From the NCBI GenBank assembly GCA_036927565.1, contig JAYESD010000008.1:16262100-16326099 (forward strand): a stretch of 64,000 nt of DNA. The letters are read 5' to 3'. Position 1 is the stretch's first letter. Every line of letters begins with the position of its first letter. Of this stretch, positions 35,344 through 46,639 are shown piece by piece. Source of the stretch: Tuctoria greenei. Lineage: Eukaryota; Streptophyta; Magnoliopsida; Poales; Poaceae. The translations under genes were made by a program, and so were the position numbers. The notes under the pieces were generated by a model. It was given only the letters and a program-made list of their open reading frames with translations, ran no database searches and was not told the origin of the DNA.

Positions 35344-35367
35344 TATAGCCGCGTTGATGCGGCTATA
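35344..35367 (-). promoter_or_regulatory. Hairpin in subtilase 3' UTR region
   Basis: TATAGCCGC, a 6-base loop, then GCGGCTATA: a perfect 9-bp stem 22 bases past the stop codon. It could influence mRNA stability or 3' processing. That role is inference. Confidence 0.5.
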
Positions 35368-35388
35368 GACAGAGAGATAACTAGCTAG

Positions 35389-37704
35389 CTAGCTATGCTT
35401 GCCGGACGACGTTAGACGTGCACCGCCCTGCAGACCGACTACGGCGACTATCGGGCTCCGCACGACATGCTTCGCCGATATCCATTGCAAGCTGCCTTCT
35501 ACGACGTCGTCATGTCCATCGGCGCCTCCGCGGCCGCTCACTGTCACGTTGAATATCCTCTTCTCCCCGGCCTTGGAGAAGACCAGCCTCTCGGGCTGGA
35601 CACGCACCGTCAACCACTTGGGCGCACGCACCTCTGCGGTGTACGTAGACTCTGCTGGCCCCACGTTCGTCACCGTCCGGCTCACTGTAAAGGGTGTCGA
35701 CGACAGCGGCACCATTATCGTCGGGTAGTTGAGCTGTGCTTCGGGAGTTTTCGGTAGCTTTGCACAGCTCAGACTCGAGTTGCGCGCGATGGTTGCCAGA
35801 GCGCTGTCGCCCAGGAGTGAGCAGATGTAACTCGCATACTCCTGGACGCCAAGCTCGTAGACCAAGCCAGGATCAGCGGCCTTGGTGGGGTTTACATGCC
35901 CGGCGCCTATCGCGTATGCTCCAGCCCTCTTGTGTTGCTCGTCCAAGAAGTGGCGACCGCTGTTGTCGACGACGTCGGCCGTTGTCAGTATTGCAGACTT
36001 GATTGCCGCCGGCGACCAGTCTGGGTGGGCGCTCTTGATCAGAGCGGCCACGCCGCTGATGTGTGGCGTCGCCATGGACGTGCCCGATATGATGTTGAAC
36101 GACGGCCCAGTTCTGTCGTCGTCATTCTGCAGTGGTGGCCATGCGGCGAGGATATTGAGACCCGGAGCCAGGATGTCCGGCTTGAGCAAGCCGGGGGTCG
36201 CCCTGCTCGGACCGCGGGACGAGAACGAGGCGACGGTGGGGGATGGGCGAACGCCGAGCTGCGTGCTGTTGAATGCGATGGTCGCAGCTGGATTCCTCAC
36301 CGACGTTGCGTATCTTGTGATGTTGATACCGTCTGCTGCTGTCACCTGCACGACGCCGGGGCCGTAATCCCGGAGGGTGGTGGTGTATCCATTGACCTCA
36401 GAGTTGATAAGCACCACGCCAGCGGCGCCTGCTCTCTGTAACGCACTGATAATGGACTGCTGATCGTACAGACCATCGGAGGCTTCGCAGACAAGGATTT
36501 TGCCGGCAATACTGCTGTGGTCACCGCGGGGGTATACACAGTAACGCCGCGACTGGTTGGCGGAGTCGTACAGGAGAGGATAAAGTGACGAGCTTGTTGA
36601 GCTTTTCACCTGAGTGAGCGCTTCTCCACGGATACGCGCCCCACCGTGAAGGAGGACATCTGCAGAGAGCTTTCTGTCGACTGATCCGGCAGCCACCGTG
36701 AGCAACCACGGCGCCACGTTGATGACAGTCTTTGCATTGGGGCCGTTATTGCCGGCCGCGCAAACCATGGTGATGCCTTTCGACACGGCGCTGAACGCGC
36801 CAATGGCGATCGGATCCTGATCGAGCGCGGTACTCACGGTTGAGCCGAGGGAGAGGGACATCACATCTACGCCATCCTTGATAGCCGCATCAATACCGGC
36901 CAGTATGGCCGAGCTGTCGCACCCTAACAAGGTGCAGACCTTGTACATGGCCACGTGAGCACCGGGAGCAATACCCGCCGCCGTTCCGGCGGCAAGGCCG
37001 TTCTGCGAGGCGCCGGCAACGAAGTTCCCTGCGGCCGTCGAAGATGTGTGAGTCCCGTGCCCGAGGCTGTCGCTAGTGTCTTCATCTTCGACAAAGGACT
37101 TGGCGCCGATGAGCTTGTTATTGCACCGGGCCGCAGAGCCCGCGCACGAGCCCTTCCACCTCGCCGGCGGTGGCGCAACTCCGTTGTCATCGAAGGAAGG
37201 ATGCGCCGCGTGGATGCCGGTGTCAACCAACCCGATGATGACTCCTCTACCGTATCCCGCGTCTCTCCAGAGACCGATGTCGTCCTTCGCCAGCCCAAGG
37301 AACGCCGGTGTACGTGTCGTCGCAAGCTGCAACGTGCGGTCCGGGAATGCACGAAGGAAGCCCGGCTTCTTGGCCACCTCATCTAGCTCAGCGTCGGTCA
37401 GCCTTGCGGCGAAACCGCTGAACACCTCAGTGTATGAGTGGACGAGGCGAGGCTCGCCGGAGTTGGTCATGGGGCTCGGCAAGAAAGACTCGTGCCAACG
37501 ACGATGGGCACCTACGCCCGCGGCTTCGGCGTGTGGTGGCGACTCGACTAGGATAATATGAACTCGATATTCAGAATATCTCTTGTCCTCCTGGCCGAGG
37601 TGTGCACCCGGATTGATGTATGACATCACAGATGCCGTCGAAGAAAGGAGTATAGTGGCAAAGAGAAATAGCACTATGGAGGATAGGCATCTCGACGATG
37701 CCAT
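35389..37704 (-). CDS. Subtilisin-like serine protease (subtilase, SBT family)
   Basis: A 771-residue single-exon gene, full length for plant subtilases, ending at TAG 35389. Residues 1-24 form a signal peptide, so the product is secreted to the cell wall space. An I9 inhibitor prodomain covers about 45-128, with the mature chain probably starting at Thr129/Thr130 (TTRTP). The S8 catalytic residues are all present: Asp161 (LVDTGIH), His216 (LGHGTHTSS), oxyanion Asn319 (AAGNNG) and Ser543 (GTSMATPH). A protease-associated insert lies at about 365-475, and a fibronectin-III-like tail at about 655-760. There are five N-glycosylation sequons (N383, N461, N479, N642, N719). It is GC-rich, intact and has a TATA box upstream. 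Plant subtilases mature peptide hormones or remodel walls; the substrate of this one cannot be told. It is the only intact host gene in the window. Confidence 0.95.
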   Translation of the reverse strand: MASSRCLSSIVLFLFATILLSSTASVMSYINPGAHLGQEDKRYSEYRVHIILVESPPHAEAAGVGAHRRWHESFLPSPMTNSGEPRLVHSYTEVFSGFAARLTDAELDEVAKKPGFLRAFPDRTLQLATTRTPAFLGLAKDDIGLWRDAGYGRGVIIGLVDTGIHAAHPSFDDNGVAPPPARWKGSCAGSAARCNNKLIGAKSFVEDEDTSDSLGHGTHTSSTAAGNFVAGASQNGLAAGTAAGIAPGAHVAMYKVCTLLGCDSSAILAGIDAAIKDGVDVMSLSLGSTVSTALDQDPIAIGAFSAVSKGITMVCAAGNNGPNAKTVINVAPWLLTVAAGSVDRKLSADVLLHGGARIRGEALTQVKSSTSSSLYPLLYDSANQSRRYCVYPRGDHSSIAGKILVCEASDGLYDQQSIISALQRAGAAGVVLINSEVNGYTTTLRDYGPGVVQVTAADGINITRYATSVRNPAATIAFNSTQLGVRPSPTVASFSSRGPSRATPGLLKPDILAPGLNILAAWPPLQNDDDRTGPSFNIISGTSMATPHISGVAALIKSAHPDWSPAAIKSAILTTADVVDNSGRHFLDEQHKRAGAYAIGAGHVNPTKAADPGLVYELGVQEYASYICSLLGDSALATIARNSSLSCAKLPKTPEAQLNYPTIMVPLSSTPFTVSRTVTNVGPAESTYTAEVRAPKWLTVRVQPERLVFSKAGEKRIFNVTVSGRGGADGHDDVVEGSLQWISAKHVVRSPIVAVVGLQGGARLTSSGKHS

Positions 37705-37777
37705 TGTTTCTGTGTAGTGTAAACCTTGAAACTTTCGTGTCTAAAGGCTGCTGGTGCAAGACGGTGGCACCCATGTG

Positions 37778-37785
37778 TTTTTATA
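37778..37785 (-). promoter_or_regulatory. TATA box of subtilase gene
   Basis: TATAAAAA on the minus strand, about 75 bp before the ATG at 37704. This implies a short 5' UTR of roughly 40-50 bases. Confidence 0.65.
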
Positions 37786-38120
37786 CACCATGATTGAGGC
37801 TTTCTTGTTTCGCCGATCGACACCATACGGAAATCCAATACAACACAGCATTAGTTGGTCGTATTTTTACCTCAGGTATTGATGAATATCCTGCTGGATC
37901 CGAGCGTGCTCAATGTCCAGGTGCATGGTCGAATAGTGATAGAAATAGTGTCCACAGTCGCTGTACGTAGTCGTTTATTTTGGGGTAAGTAATGAGGTCC
38001 TTTCCACCATAGGAAGCCCTTTTCACCATGGCTGGCATCCAGTTGGAAACCAGTAATTACAGTGACTCGAGGGTAGACTCCATAATCCGCTACTATAGAG
38101 ATAGATTAATTCAGGTGACG

Positions 38121-38179
38121 ACATTTAAATGGCCAGCCACTGACATAACGAACACACATTTAAATGGCCAGCCACTGAC
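38121..38179. repeat. Direct duplication upstream of subtilase
   Basis: The 24-mer beginning ACATTTAAATGGCCAGCCAC and ending TGAC occurs at 38121-38144 and 38156-38179, period 35 bp. It is about 420 bp upstream of the start codon. Confidence 0.85.
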
Positions 38180-39356
38180 CTACGGAACATGAATTTAGGT
38201 TGAACATTACAACTCCGGTTGACCACTACACGTGGAGGATGAACACATCATCCTGCACGATTTTGGAACGAATACATCACCCGACACACGAACACCAACG
38301 AGATGAACACATTATCCCTAACATTTTACTTTGAACGAACACCTGTCATCGTGAACTGGCTTGATATTGACTTGCACTCCTTTGACCCGTTCTAGATCTA
38401 GCTCGGCCCACCAGGTCTAGCCGGCCCCTTCTCCAGTCTCCACTCCTCTGTTTTCCAGTCCAGCTACTCTAATTCCATCCTCACCCAACAGCCCACGCGC
38501 CAACTAGGGCCACAAGGCCCAGCTGAGCACCCTCTTCTGAGGTCCACATCCACCTAAGTAGGCTCACCTACTAGGTCTATTTGCTTCAACCACGTGACTT
38601 TTTCTGAGACCTCTCTCACAACAGGCCCAACAACAGCCCAGTAACGTTCAATGCTTCACCCTCGAGAGCAACCGCTACCGCTTCTGATCTTCACCTTGCA
38701 CCTGCCGTCAATCGCGCCATCAATCCACGCCAGTAACTTCGTCCTCTGCAGCTTCATGCCTCGCGTGCGGCTCGTAGATACATGCGGCACTGCCTGCTCG
38801 CCCGTAGCTCACAACTCCTGCATGAAGACGCGTCGTTGGCTGAGGTACCCACTACAATTGGCAGACTTCACTCCGAATCGCACGCCACCTTCCCGAGTTG
38901 CTTCTCCGAAGTTGATGTCCGCGTGAGTCACGCGCCCAGCCTCAGAGCCAAGGATATGTGTTGCCTCAAACCCCATGGCCTCTTTCATGCTGAGCTCAGG
39001 CGACCTCCCCATCAATCTCCCCATTGCCGTCTTGGCCACCGAGCAAGCTGGTCCGACCTCCTCCAATGAAATCTGCAAGCCCCGCCACGATTTGAGCTGC
39101 CAATCTCGTCGTCAGCGCTGGATTTGCTCTGCTCCGAGCCACCGTTCACTGCACGCTGGGATCTCTGCTCGGTGCCACCTCTACCTCTGCTCGCGAGCTC
39201 CTCAAGCCTCTTGAAGCCCGCCATGATTCCATCGTTCTCCACCGATTCTGCATCGACTTGTCAAAATCCGTGCATTTCCGACGAGGATGCTCCTCGATCC
39301 TTCTCCCCCTTGCTCAAAGCTCACGCTGTCGATGGCCACCCCAGGAGGACATTCTC
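38180..39356. other. Upstream region and anonymous GC-rich sequence
   Basis: 38180-38380 repeats short phrases of the form GAACACA. 38400-39356 is GC-rich with overlapping short frames on both strands and no domain that I recognise. The last three bases, CTC, are the left target-site copy of the CACTA element. Confidence 0.35.
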
Positions 39357-39750
39357 CACTTCTACAAAAAGCATTTTCACAGGCGCCTCGATTTTTCAAC
39401 ACACAGTCTGTCAAAAATGCGACTGTGATAACGAATGATACAATAACTGCCTATGATGACAGAACATCACAGGCGGATTTTAAGAAACAACCGCTTGGGT
39501 AAATACATTATTTTCTCAGGCGGTTATTAATTAAGAACCGCTGTGATGTGGCAAAATTCACATGCGGTTCTTAATTTACCAATGCTTGGGTAAATACATG
39601 ATTTTCACGGGCGGACATTGTTTAAAAATCGTATGTACTGGTTCAATCATCACATGCGGTTTTTATTGAAGAACCGCTTGGGAAAATTCATTGTTTTCAC
39701 AAGCTGCTTGTTAATTAAGAACCACTTGTGATGCTGATGAGCTCCTATCA
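39357..39750. repeat. Left subterminal repeats of CACTA, set 1
   Basis: Repeats of CACAGGCG, CACATGCGGTT and GAACCGC occur in both orientations at short spacing. These are the expected binding sites for the element's regulatory protein. Confidence 0.75.
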
Positions 39751-40014
39751 AGCTAATCCCTGCACAACAAGCTCTTGTAGATGCAAGTAACACCCGTGGC
39801 TCATCATTTGGATTGTTGGAAGCATCAATTTGAAGCCTGACTATCCTTGGAAGGATTTTCCTATCTATTTGAAGGATTTCTTTCCCTCCTGTCCATTTGA
39901 AAACTTAGGAAGATGCTCCTTTCTCAGTTTTAATGCCTAAATATATTGACTAAAAATCAGTACCTACTCTCTTAGTGCTTCACACAAGCGAGGGAGCGAA
40001 CAACTTCTCAGGCG

Positions 40015-41110
40015 TGGAATTTGGGCTTTTGAAAGGCCCCACATTTAATCAAGAATATTAATTAAGAAGAAGTGAAGATCTTCTCAGGCGGTCGGTACTT
40101 AATAACCGCCTGAGAAAAAGATTATCTCAAGCGGGTATTACTTACCAACCGCCTGGGATAATGTCCGAGCCTATTTTTCAGTTTTCTTTTCCCTTGCTTC
40201 TTTTTTATTTAGATTCCAATATAAATACTCAAACATGTATAGATTCTGCAAATTGAGTCTAAATTCGATGATTCTTTCTTCTATATTTTTTGAAAATTAA
40301 CATCTACCACCTGAACCAAATATTTTAAAACTTGTATAGCTGACATTGTAATATTTTGCTAAATATAAAATTAATTTATACTCTCATATTATTCACATTT
40401 GTATATCTCCTAAAAAAAGGATCCTTCACTAAAATTGATTTGTATGAACATATTTGTATTATTTATACATGTATGAATTTTTTTATGTTTTAAAGCATTC
40501 CAACATGTCAAAATTCAAATTATCCATCATTCTAACTAAATGCTCATATACATATGAGGCATTCACCAAATTTTGAACACACATTGATTCAAAAAAATTT
40601 AAAAAAATCTAAAAAAATTCATAGAGGTTGGTACAATGACTAAAAATGTCCACTGAAAAAATAAATGAAAAAAGTATTATATTCATCAAGATAGAAAAAT
40701 GACAAATAACAATTGTTATATGTTTTTTATGTTATGACCAATTTCAAAGGCTTTATGAAGTAAAATTTAATGGTAACCTTTAATAATTAATCATATTACA
40801 AGAAAGTGGAATTTGGGTTTTTGAAAGGCCCCACATTTAATCAAGAATATTAATTAAGAAGAAGTAAAGATCTTCTCAGGCGGTTGGTACTGAATAACCG
40901 CCTGAGAAAAAGAATATTAAAAATGAAAAGAAGCTTATGTAAAGATCTTCTCAGGCGGTTGGTACTAAATAACCGCATGGGAAAAAGATTATCTGAGGCG
41001 GGTATTACTTACCAACCGCCTGAGATAATTGCATCTTCTCAGGCGGTTGGTAATTACTACCCACCTGAGATAAACATCTTCTCAGGCGGTTGGTACTTAA
41101 AATTCGCCTG
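40015..41110. repeat. Internal inverted-repeat cluster of CACTA, set 2
   Basis: TTCTCAGGCGGTTGGTA and its inverse ACCGCCTGAGAAAA alternate at about 40085-40170 and 40870-41115, forming strong hairpins. A block of about 110 bp starting GTGGAATTTGGG is directly repeated at 40015 and 40806. The motif differs from set 1 (CTCAGGCGG instead of CACAGGCGG). Confidence 0.8.
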
Positions 41111-41123
41111 AGAAGATAGGCAT

Positions 41124-41133
41124 CTATATATAC
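41124..41133 (+). promoter_or_regulatory. TATA box of CACTA gene
   Basis: CTATATATAC directly follows the set 2 repeat cluster. A pyrimidine- and GC-rich leader follows (41200-41400). This arrangement of binding repeats beside a promoter is typical of En/Spm-type elements. Confidence 0.6.
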
Positions 41134-42838
41134 CCCTCGGCTGCGTTGGAAAAACCTAACCCAGGTGAAATCACTTAGACGCCGTCAGGCTGCCAAAATT
41201 TCATTTGCCGCCAAGTCTTTGCCGCTCTCGCCGTCGTCGTCGAGCTTCGCCGTCACCGCCGAGCTTCGCCGTTGTCCGTTTGCTTCGCCCTCACCACTTC
41301 CAGGTACATCGAGCTAAGCCCTTGCCGTCGCCGTCGAGCTTCACGGTAAATCCTAAACCCTTCGACCTTTCCTCCTCCGTTCCCATTCTGCCTCCCTCCT
41401 TGGTTAGGGTTCGGTAAATAAAGTTCTAAAACTAAATATTTCCTGCATCCAAAATGTTTGACGTTTTTTAGAACTAATTTTAGGCACGTGTTGCGGTGTA
41501 GGCAGTGACCATGGAGTGTTACATTGGTTGACCTGCTCCACTTTTTCAATTCCTTTAAACAGTGTCTTGAACTTGTTAGATATTCTAACTACAATACTAT
41601 CATTTTTGGTGCTTGAAGACCGTGCCATGAAATGAGTTTCTTTGGCTGTAGAGAGCAAAGTTGGGAAATTGTTGTGTGGATACTATGTTTTGGGAGACGA
41701 TGTTGACGACCCTGTTTGGATACAGGAGAACCAATAAGTCGCTTTTTATAATCTAGTCACGACACCAAATGAGCTAGCTGGAGCCTGGAGAGGGTAGTTG
41801 GGTCACGCCGTTTAAGCCGGATGCAGTTAGGCCGTGCCGCTAAATATGAGGAACATTACACAAATTATTGATCTCAATTGTTTTTTGAACCTGCTGGTAA
41901 AACTGGATATTTTCTACTGATAGCAGTAATTTTACATGTTATATAGTTTTGGCATGTTTGAATTATGAAATGATCATAGGCGCCGGATTAACAGATTGGT
42001 TTGTCCAAACCAAATTGTGTATCAAGTAGTGGGAGTAGCTGACTAATTAGTTGAATACAGTTAGTTCTTCATTACTAGTTTGATCATACTTGATGAGTTA
42101 ATATTAACTCGTGAGCCTTTCCATCACTTTTTTTTTGAAAAAGAATGTCAATAATCTCATCATACCTCATACTCTTTCCGCAAGATTAAAGGAATCCGGT
42201 TGCTCGATCCAGAGGTTCTCAAATCTAAACAATGGAGCCTTTGGGATATTTGAGTCAATTTGGATATGGTATATTATCCGAAACAGATCTGGCCAGTGGA
42301 AACATAATAGTTTCAGGGTACAAAGTAAGCCAACCTGGACTGCTAACACATCAATCGAGCTGCTCTAAGAGGGGATCCTCCTGCATGTTACTTCAAGCAA
42401 AATTCTGACCTTTGAGAGTAACTTCCACTAACCCAAGCATACTATTATATCATTCATTATGAATTTGTTCTCCCCAAATTAATAGAGTATTCCATCCAAC
42501 TAGAATTCCACCAGAAGCCCCAAATGAACTGTAAAGCCCTAAGTGCATACGGGATGAAATCTGAAAGAAGATGAACTTGTGTAATGAGAGGCGATTTGGA
42601 TTGTAGTCCCTCTCAGTCAATTAAGGAATGAGTCTTGTTCTTTTTATCCTAAGCACCATCTATTCTAACCACATGCTGGATGTAATGGTATAGAAAGTCG
42701 AATATCTCACCTTGTACTCGTGTTTTGGCCATGACTTCATAAATTGTTTGACACTCACAAGTGGTTGATGGTTCTGCAGGACACTTCATGTAGTGTTAAT
42801 ATGTCATTCATTATATTTTTTGTCTTATTAGTTCTAGC
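41134..42838 (+). other. CACTA 5' leader and probable intron
   Basis: GC-rich leader sequence to about 41400, then AT-rich DNA without long open frames, consistent with an intron before the ATG at 42839. A donor-like GGTAAAT lies near 41412. Exon limits are guesses. Confidence 0.35.
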
Positions 42839-45090
42839 ATGGAAAGCCCTAAGAAGACTGGTGCTGGTAGTAACGATAAAGAAGACAATATGGAGTTTAC
42901 TGACTCTAGCAGTTCAGGCTCCTTTCGCAGTCCATCAGATCCTTTTCTGAATATAAAAATTAAAAAGACTTCAGAGGATCTAGACCTAGAATATGATCCT
43001 ACCGACGAGGTATGGATCACGAATCTTAACTTCAGCAGTTCAAGTTAATGTTGGTTGTCAAGTATACGAAGTCTTATAATTCTTTTCTACCTAGATTAAT
43101 CGCGAAGACAACGAGGTGACTTCGGCTCCTAAAACCGCAGAAGGTTCTCCAATGGATTAATCCTCAGCTTCACTCAAGCGGAAATAAGGGTAATGAGGTC
43201 CCAATAAGGGTCCATTGGACCACATCATGTACATAACAAGGGTTGGTCCAGGTGGGCTTCCCCAAGAACCACTAGATTCAGTTACCAAGTACCGAAATGC
43301 ATGTGGTTTTCTTGTTATAGAGCTCGTGCCGATGACAATCGAGAATTGGAGGAAATAACCCGAGGATACCAAGAATGAGTTGTGGGAAAGGATAAAGAAA
43401 CAATTCAAGTTCCTAAGCTATAAACAAAGCAACATTAGTCTCTTGCGGCAAGAAGTTTCGTGGCTAAAAGAGTGAACTGAATGCTTATGTTAAGGCCGAT
43501 AAGGTCCCTAGATCGAGGAAGATGGGAAAAATTACACAAGCTCAGTGGAAAGAATTTGTTCGTCAAAAGACCACAACTGATGCTAAAGCCCTAAGTGCAA
43601 CTAGGTCAGAGATTGCCAAAAAGAACAAATATCATCATCGCTTGGGGTGTGCCGGATATGCCCCCAAAGTACAGAAATAGAATAAGATATTAGACGAAAT
43701 TACCAGTAAGGGAAATTCTCACCCATTAGAAGGCTGCGATGAGAGCACTCAACGGTGGGTCTTTGCTCAGTCAGGTTTGACCACCGAGGGCAAACTTGAA
43801 AAGCCCAACTCTGTGAATGAAGTAGAGAAAAAAATGAAAGAAGTAATTGAAAAGCAACAGAAGGGTCTATACTAGCCGAAGAGGGAGAATGACCAACTTA
43901 CCACTATCCTAGGAGACCCTGAACATAGTGGACGGGTTCGAGCAATCTCTCCTCAAATGTCTTGGCTAGATGGTTTCCCGATAGATAAAGAGACATATAG
44001 AAGATGTGAGAAGTTCAAGAAAACACTTGATGAAATGATTGCTCAAAAGGTCAAGGAAAATGTGCAAGAAATAATGGAACAACTTAGACAATCGGGACAA
44101 TTAGTGGCACCAAGTACAGCGATGGTTCCCGTGCCAAAGGAGCAATTGGTATCTCCAACTGCTTACCCTAGCAGCGTAGGTCCTGTGTCAGGCTCAGAGT
44201 CAACCCATAAGTTCGTTGTCAATGATATTGCTAAGGACAAATCTTGTCGTCTTCTTGTCCTGATCGGCAGAGCAAGAAACAAAACCAAACAGGTTGCCAC
44301 TGCTATGGCAAAGCCTGATCGTGACTTCAACGGCAATCCACTTTTGTTGTATTATGATGTGGTGCAAGTTCTTAAGATCATTGATAATGATTATGAAGAT
44401 TATGAAATGGACCACATCACACATGAGGGGACCTCGACTCTGGGGCAGACTGTCAATCAATTAATCCTCTGGCACCGACGCGATATTGTGTTGGATGATG
44501 AGCCGATTTCTAGCCCAGTCGCATCTCAAAATACTGCAACCCCGTCTTCTAAGGCAAAAGCCCAGGATGATCGACTCCCAGTCCAAGAAGATCCACTCCC
44601 CCTATGTCTCAGCAAGGATGATAGTAACCTTTCTAGTAAAGATAACCAACAGCAACGAGTTGGACAATAGCTTCAAGCAGTATCAGAGCAAGTTGTTGCT
44701 AGTAAAGAGCAACCAGTTGAGCAACAACTTGAAATAGTACTAGAGCAAGCTGCTGGGAGTAAAGAGCAATCAGTTGAACAACAGGTTCAATAACAAGACA
44801 GTGTCCAACTTCCGACGACTACTCCTCGATCATCAGTGCCCATCAAAGTTAGCTCATATGAAATTAAGAAATCTTCATCAGAAGTGTCAAAGTATTTGGA
44901 AAATATGAAGGAAAATATTAGAAAATTGAGTGCATCTCGTTCTTCTCATGAGCCAACATTAGAAGATATTGAGGAGTGGGAAGAAGACGATGTCATGTAT
45001 AATCGGCGGACAACTTTAGTTAAACCAGGAGTTCCAATATACAAGCTTGAGGATGTATCTCCTAATTTGAGAATGGGAAGCTGTTCATGA
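42839..45090 (+). pseudogene. TNPA-like CACTA protein (plant transposase Ptta/En/Spm type), broken
   Basis: It starts MESPKKTGAG at 42839. After a probable intron it includes IELVPMTIENW..PEDTKNELWERIKKQF (43320-43400) and HHRLGCAGYAPKVQK (43630-43680), which resemble the Transposase_24 domain of En/Spm-associated proteins. A long block at 43957-44670 has DGFPIDKETYRRCEKFKKTL, a Glu/Lys coiled coil and ILWHRRDIVLDDE. A Gln-rich repeat follows (44670-44800). In-frame stops near 43365, 43470, 43680 and 43875 and frame changes break it. The intact protein would bind the subterminal repeats. Confidence 0.65.
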
Positions 45091-46400
45091 CATCCGTACA
45101 ACTTAGCAAACAACCTGCCCCGCTCAAAAGAATGCATGAGTGGTACATCACTGCCAGCACAAAATATGATTTTCTTGCGTTAGATTTTGTGTTTCAAAAG
45201 AAGCATTCTGGAGCACTGGAGAAAATAAACGAGTCATTTTATTTGAAGAGTTGTATACCCTTTTCTATCGGGGCATGCTCGGAATCAACCTGCTACTCGT
45301 CTGGTGCTTGTAAGTGCCTCTAATATTTTGCATTTGCTTTTATTACTACACACATACACATTTCATGAGATTATAACAATTGGATGTAATACATGGATAA
45401 TGAAAAGATGAAATGCAAGACAAGTATCCTTAACCCTACACGGATTGCAAAGTCACTATTCGACGTCAAGGCGGATCATAACTCAGTACAGTTCAAACAC
45501 ATGAAAAAGAAAGAAATTGAAAAAGAAAGAAATTAAAAAGTCAATCGCAAAACTTAAGAAGGATAGAAGGACATAAGTTGCAGGTTACATAGGGCATGCA
45601 ATGTTTTACTTTGTCAGAGACGACAATGACCTCGTAAAGACTCCGTACCACTTCGAGTAAGTTCGACATATAATATTGAAATAGCAATTATTGCTAATTG
45701 TTAACTTAACACGTGTGTTTGTATGTGTGCAGTAACCACTACATAATGATCTTCATCAAGCCAACGCAGGGTTTGACAACAGTCTTGGACTTAGCTGATT
45801 ACTCACCAGATCGTTATAAATATTTCCTTTCTATTTTGAAACTGTACGTTTATTACAGTGCTTGGCGGTTTTACGCGAAACGGCTTGACGGTTAGAGACC
45901 TTCTAATAAGAATGCATTGGACATTAAAAAATATTATGCTTGTCCGAAACAGCCTACTGGGAGTGTCTTATGCGGGTATTATGTATGCGAGAATCTTCGG
46001 ACTGCCAGCAAATATAGAGTGAATCTTGAGGATGTAAGTTATCCTTAATGTCGATATCTTATTTTCTTACTTTTGAGTTTCATTATTTTCAGATTTTGTT
46101 TCCAACTTCAAAATTCAATTGCTCATAGTACAACTGCTCCAAAAATACCAAATAAGTTTATGTATACTCTCACTTTGATCTATACCTTGAGATTATTCAA
46201 GCCAAGACATTCTAAACCTTGTTATGTGTTTCATTGCAGCACACGAAGAATGTGAACGAAGAATGACCAGTTTGTAGAAGTATTCCTGGTGGAAGGGCCG
46301 ACAAGATTGCTTCTGAACTGTGTCAATTCGTGCTTTGCGAAATTTTGCACAAAAGAGGAGACTTCCTTGATGAGCATGGTGCAATAGTTGATGTGCCAGA
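45091..46400 (+). pseudogene. Ulp1-like cysteine protease (C48) remnant of CACTA
   Basis: Following the TNPA-like part, it has HEWYITASTKYDFLALDFVF and then intron-like gaps (GTAAGTGCC near 45310). Next come MIFIKPTQGLTTVLDLADYS (45747 onward) and CPKQPTGSVLCGYYVCENLR (about 45940-46000). The last carries the Q..G..C catalytic cysteine region of Ulp1 proteases. Grass CACTA and Mutator elements often carry such a SUMO-protease-like domain. Stops at about 45895 and elsewhere show it is dead. Exon limits are approximate. Confidence 0.65.
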
Positions 46401-46639
46401 ACTTTCTGACTATGCCAATAGAAACATTTTTTTAGTAAAACTTGTAAACTATGAGATGACTTGTATGTGTAACTTGTACAGAGATGACTTGTATGTATAA
46501 CTTGTACATATGTATATTGTTTTAGTGAAATTTACTTCTGTGAGATGACTTATGTGATTATATTATTTACTTCTGTGATGATATTATTGACTTCTATGAT
46601 TATATTGAATTGACTTGGAAATTAGAAATAACAGCAGCT

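Noticed and set aside
35399..37561. Open frames on the plus strand and other minus frames across the subtilase
   Set aside because: They are shadows of a GC-rich coding sequence. The subtilase frame carries all the conserved motifs.
42790..42800. GTAGTG as a possible CACTA right end for the 18936 element
   Set aside because: It lies within the interior of the 39357-47080 CACTA, lacks subterminal GACGAGCTT repeats beside it and does not match the 3-bp flank.
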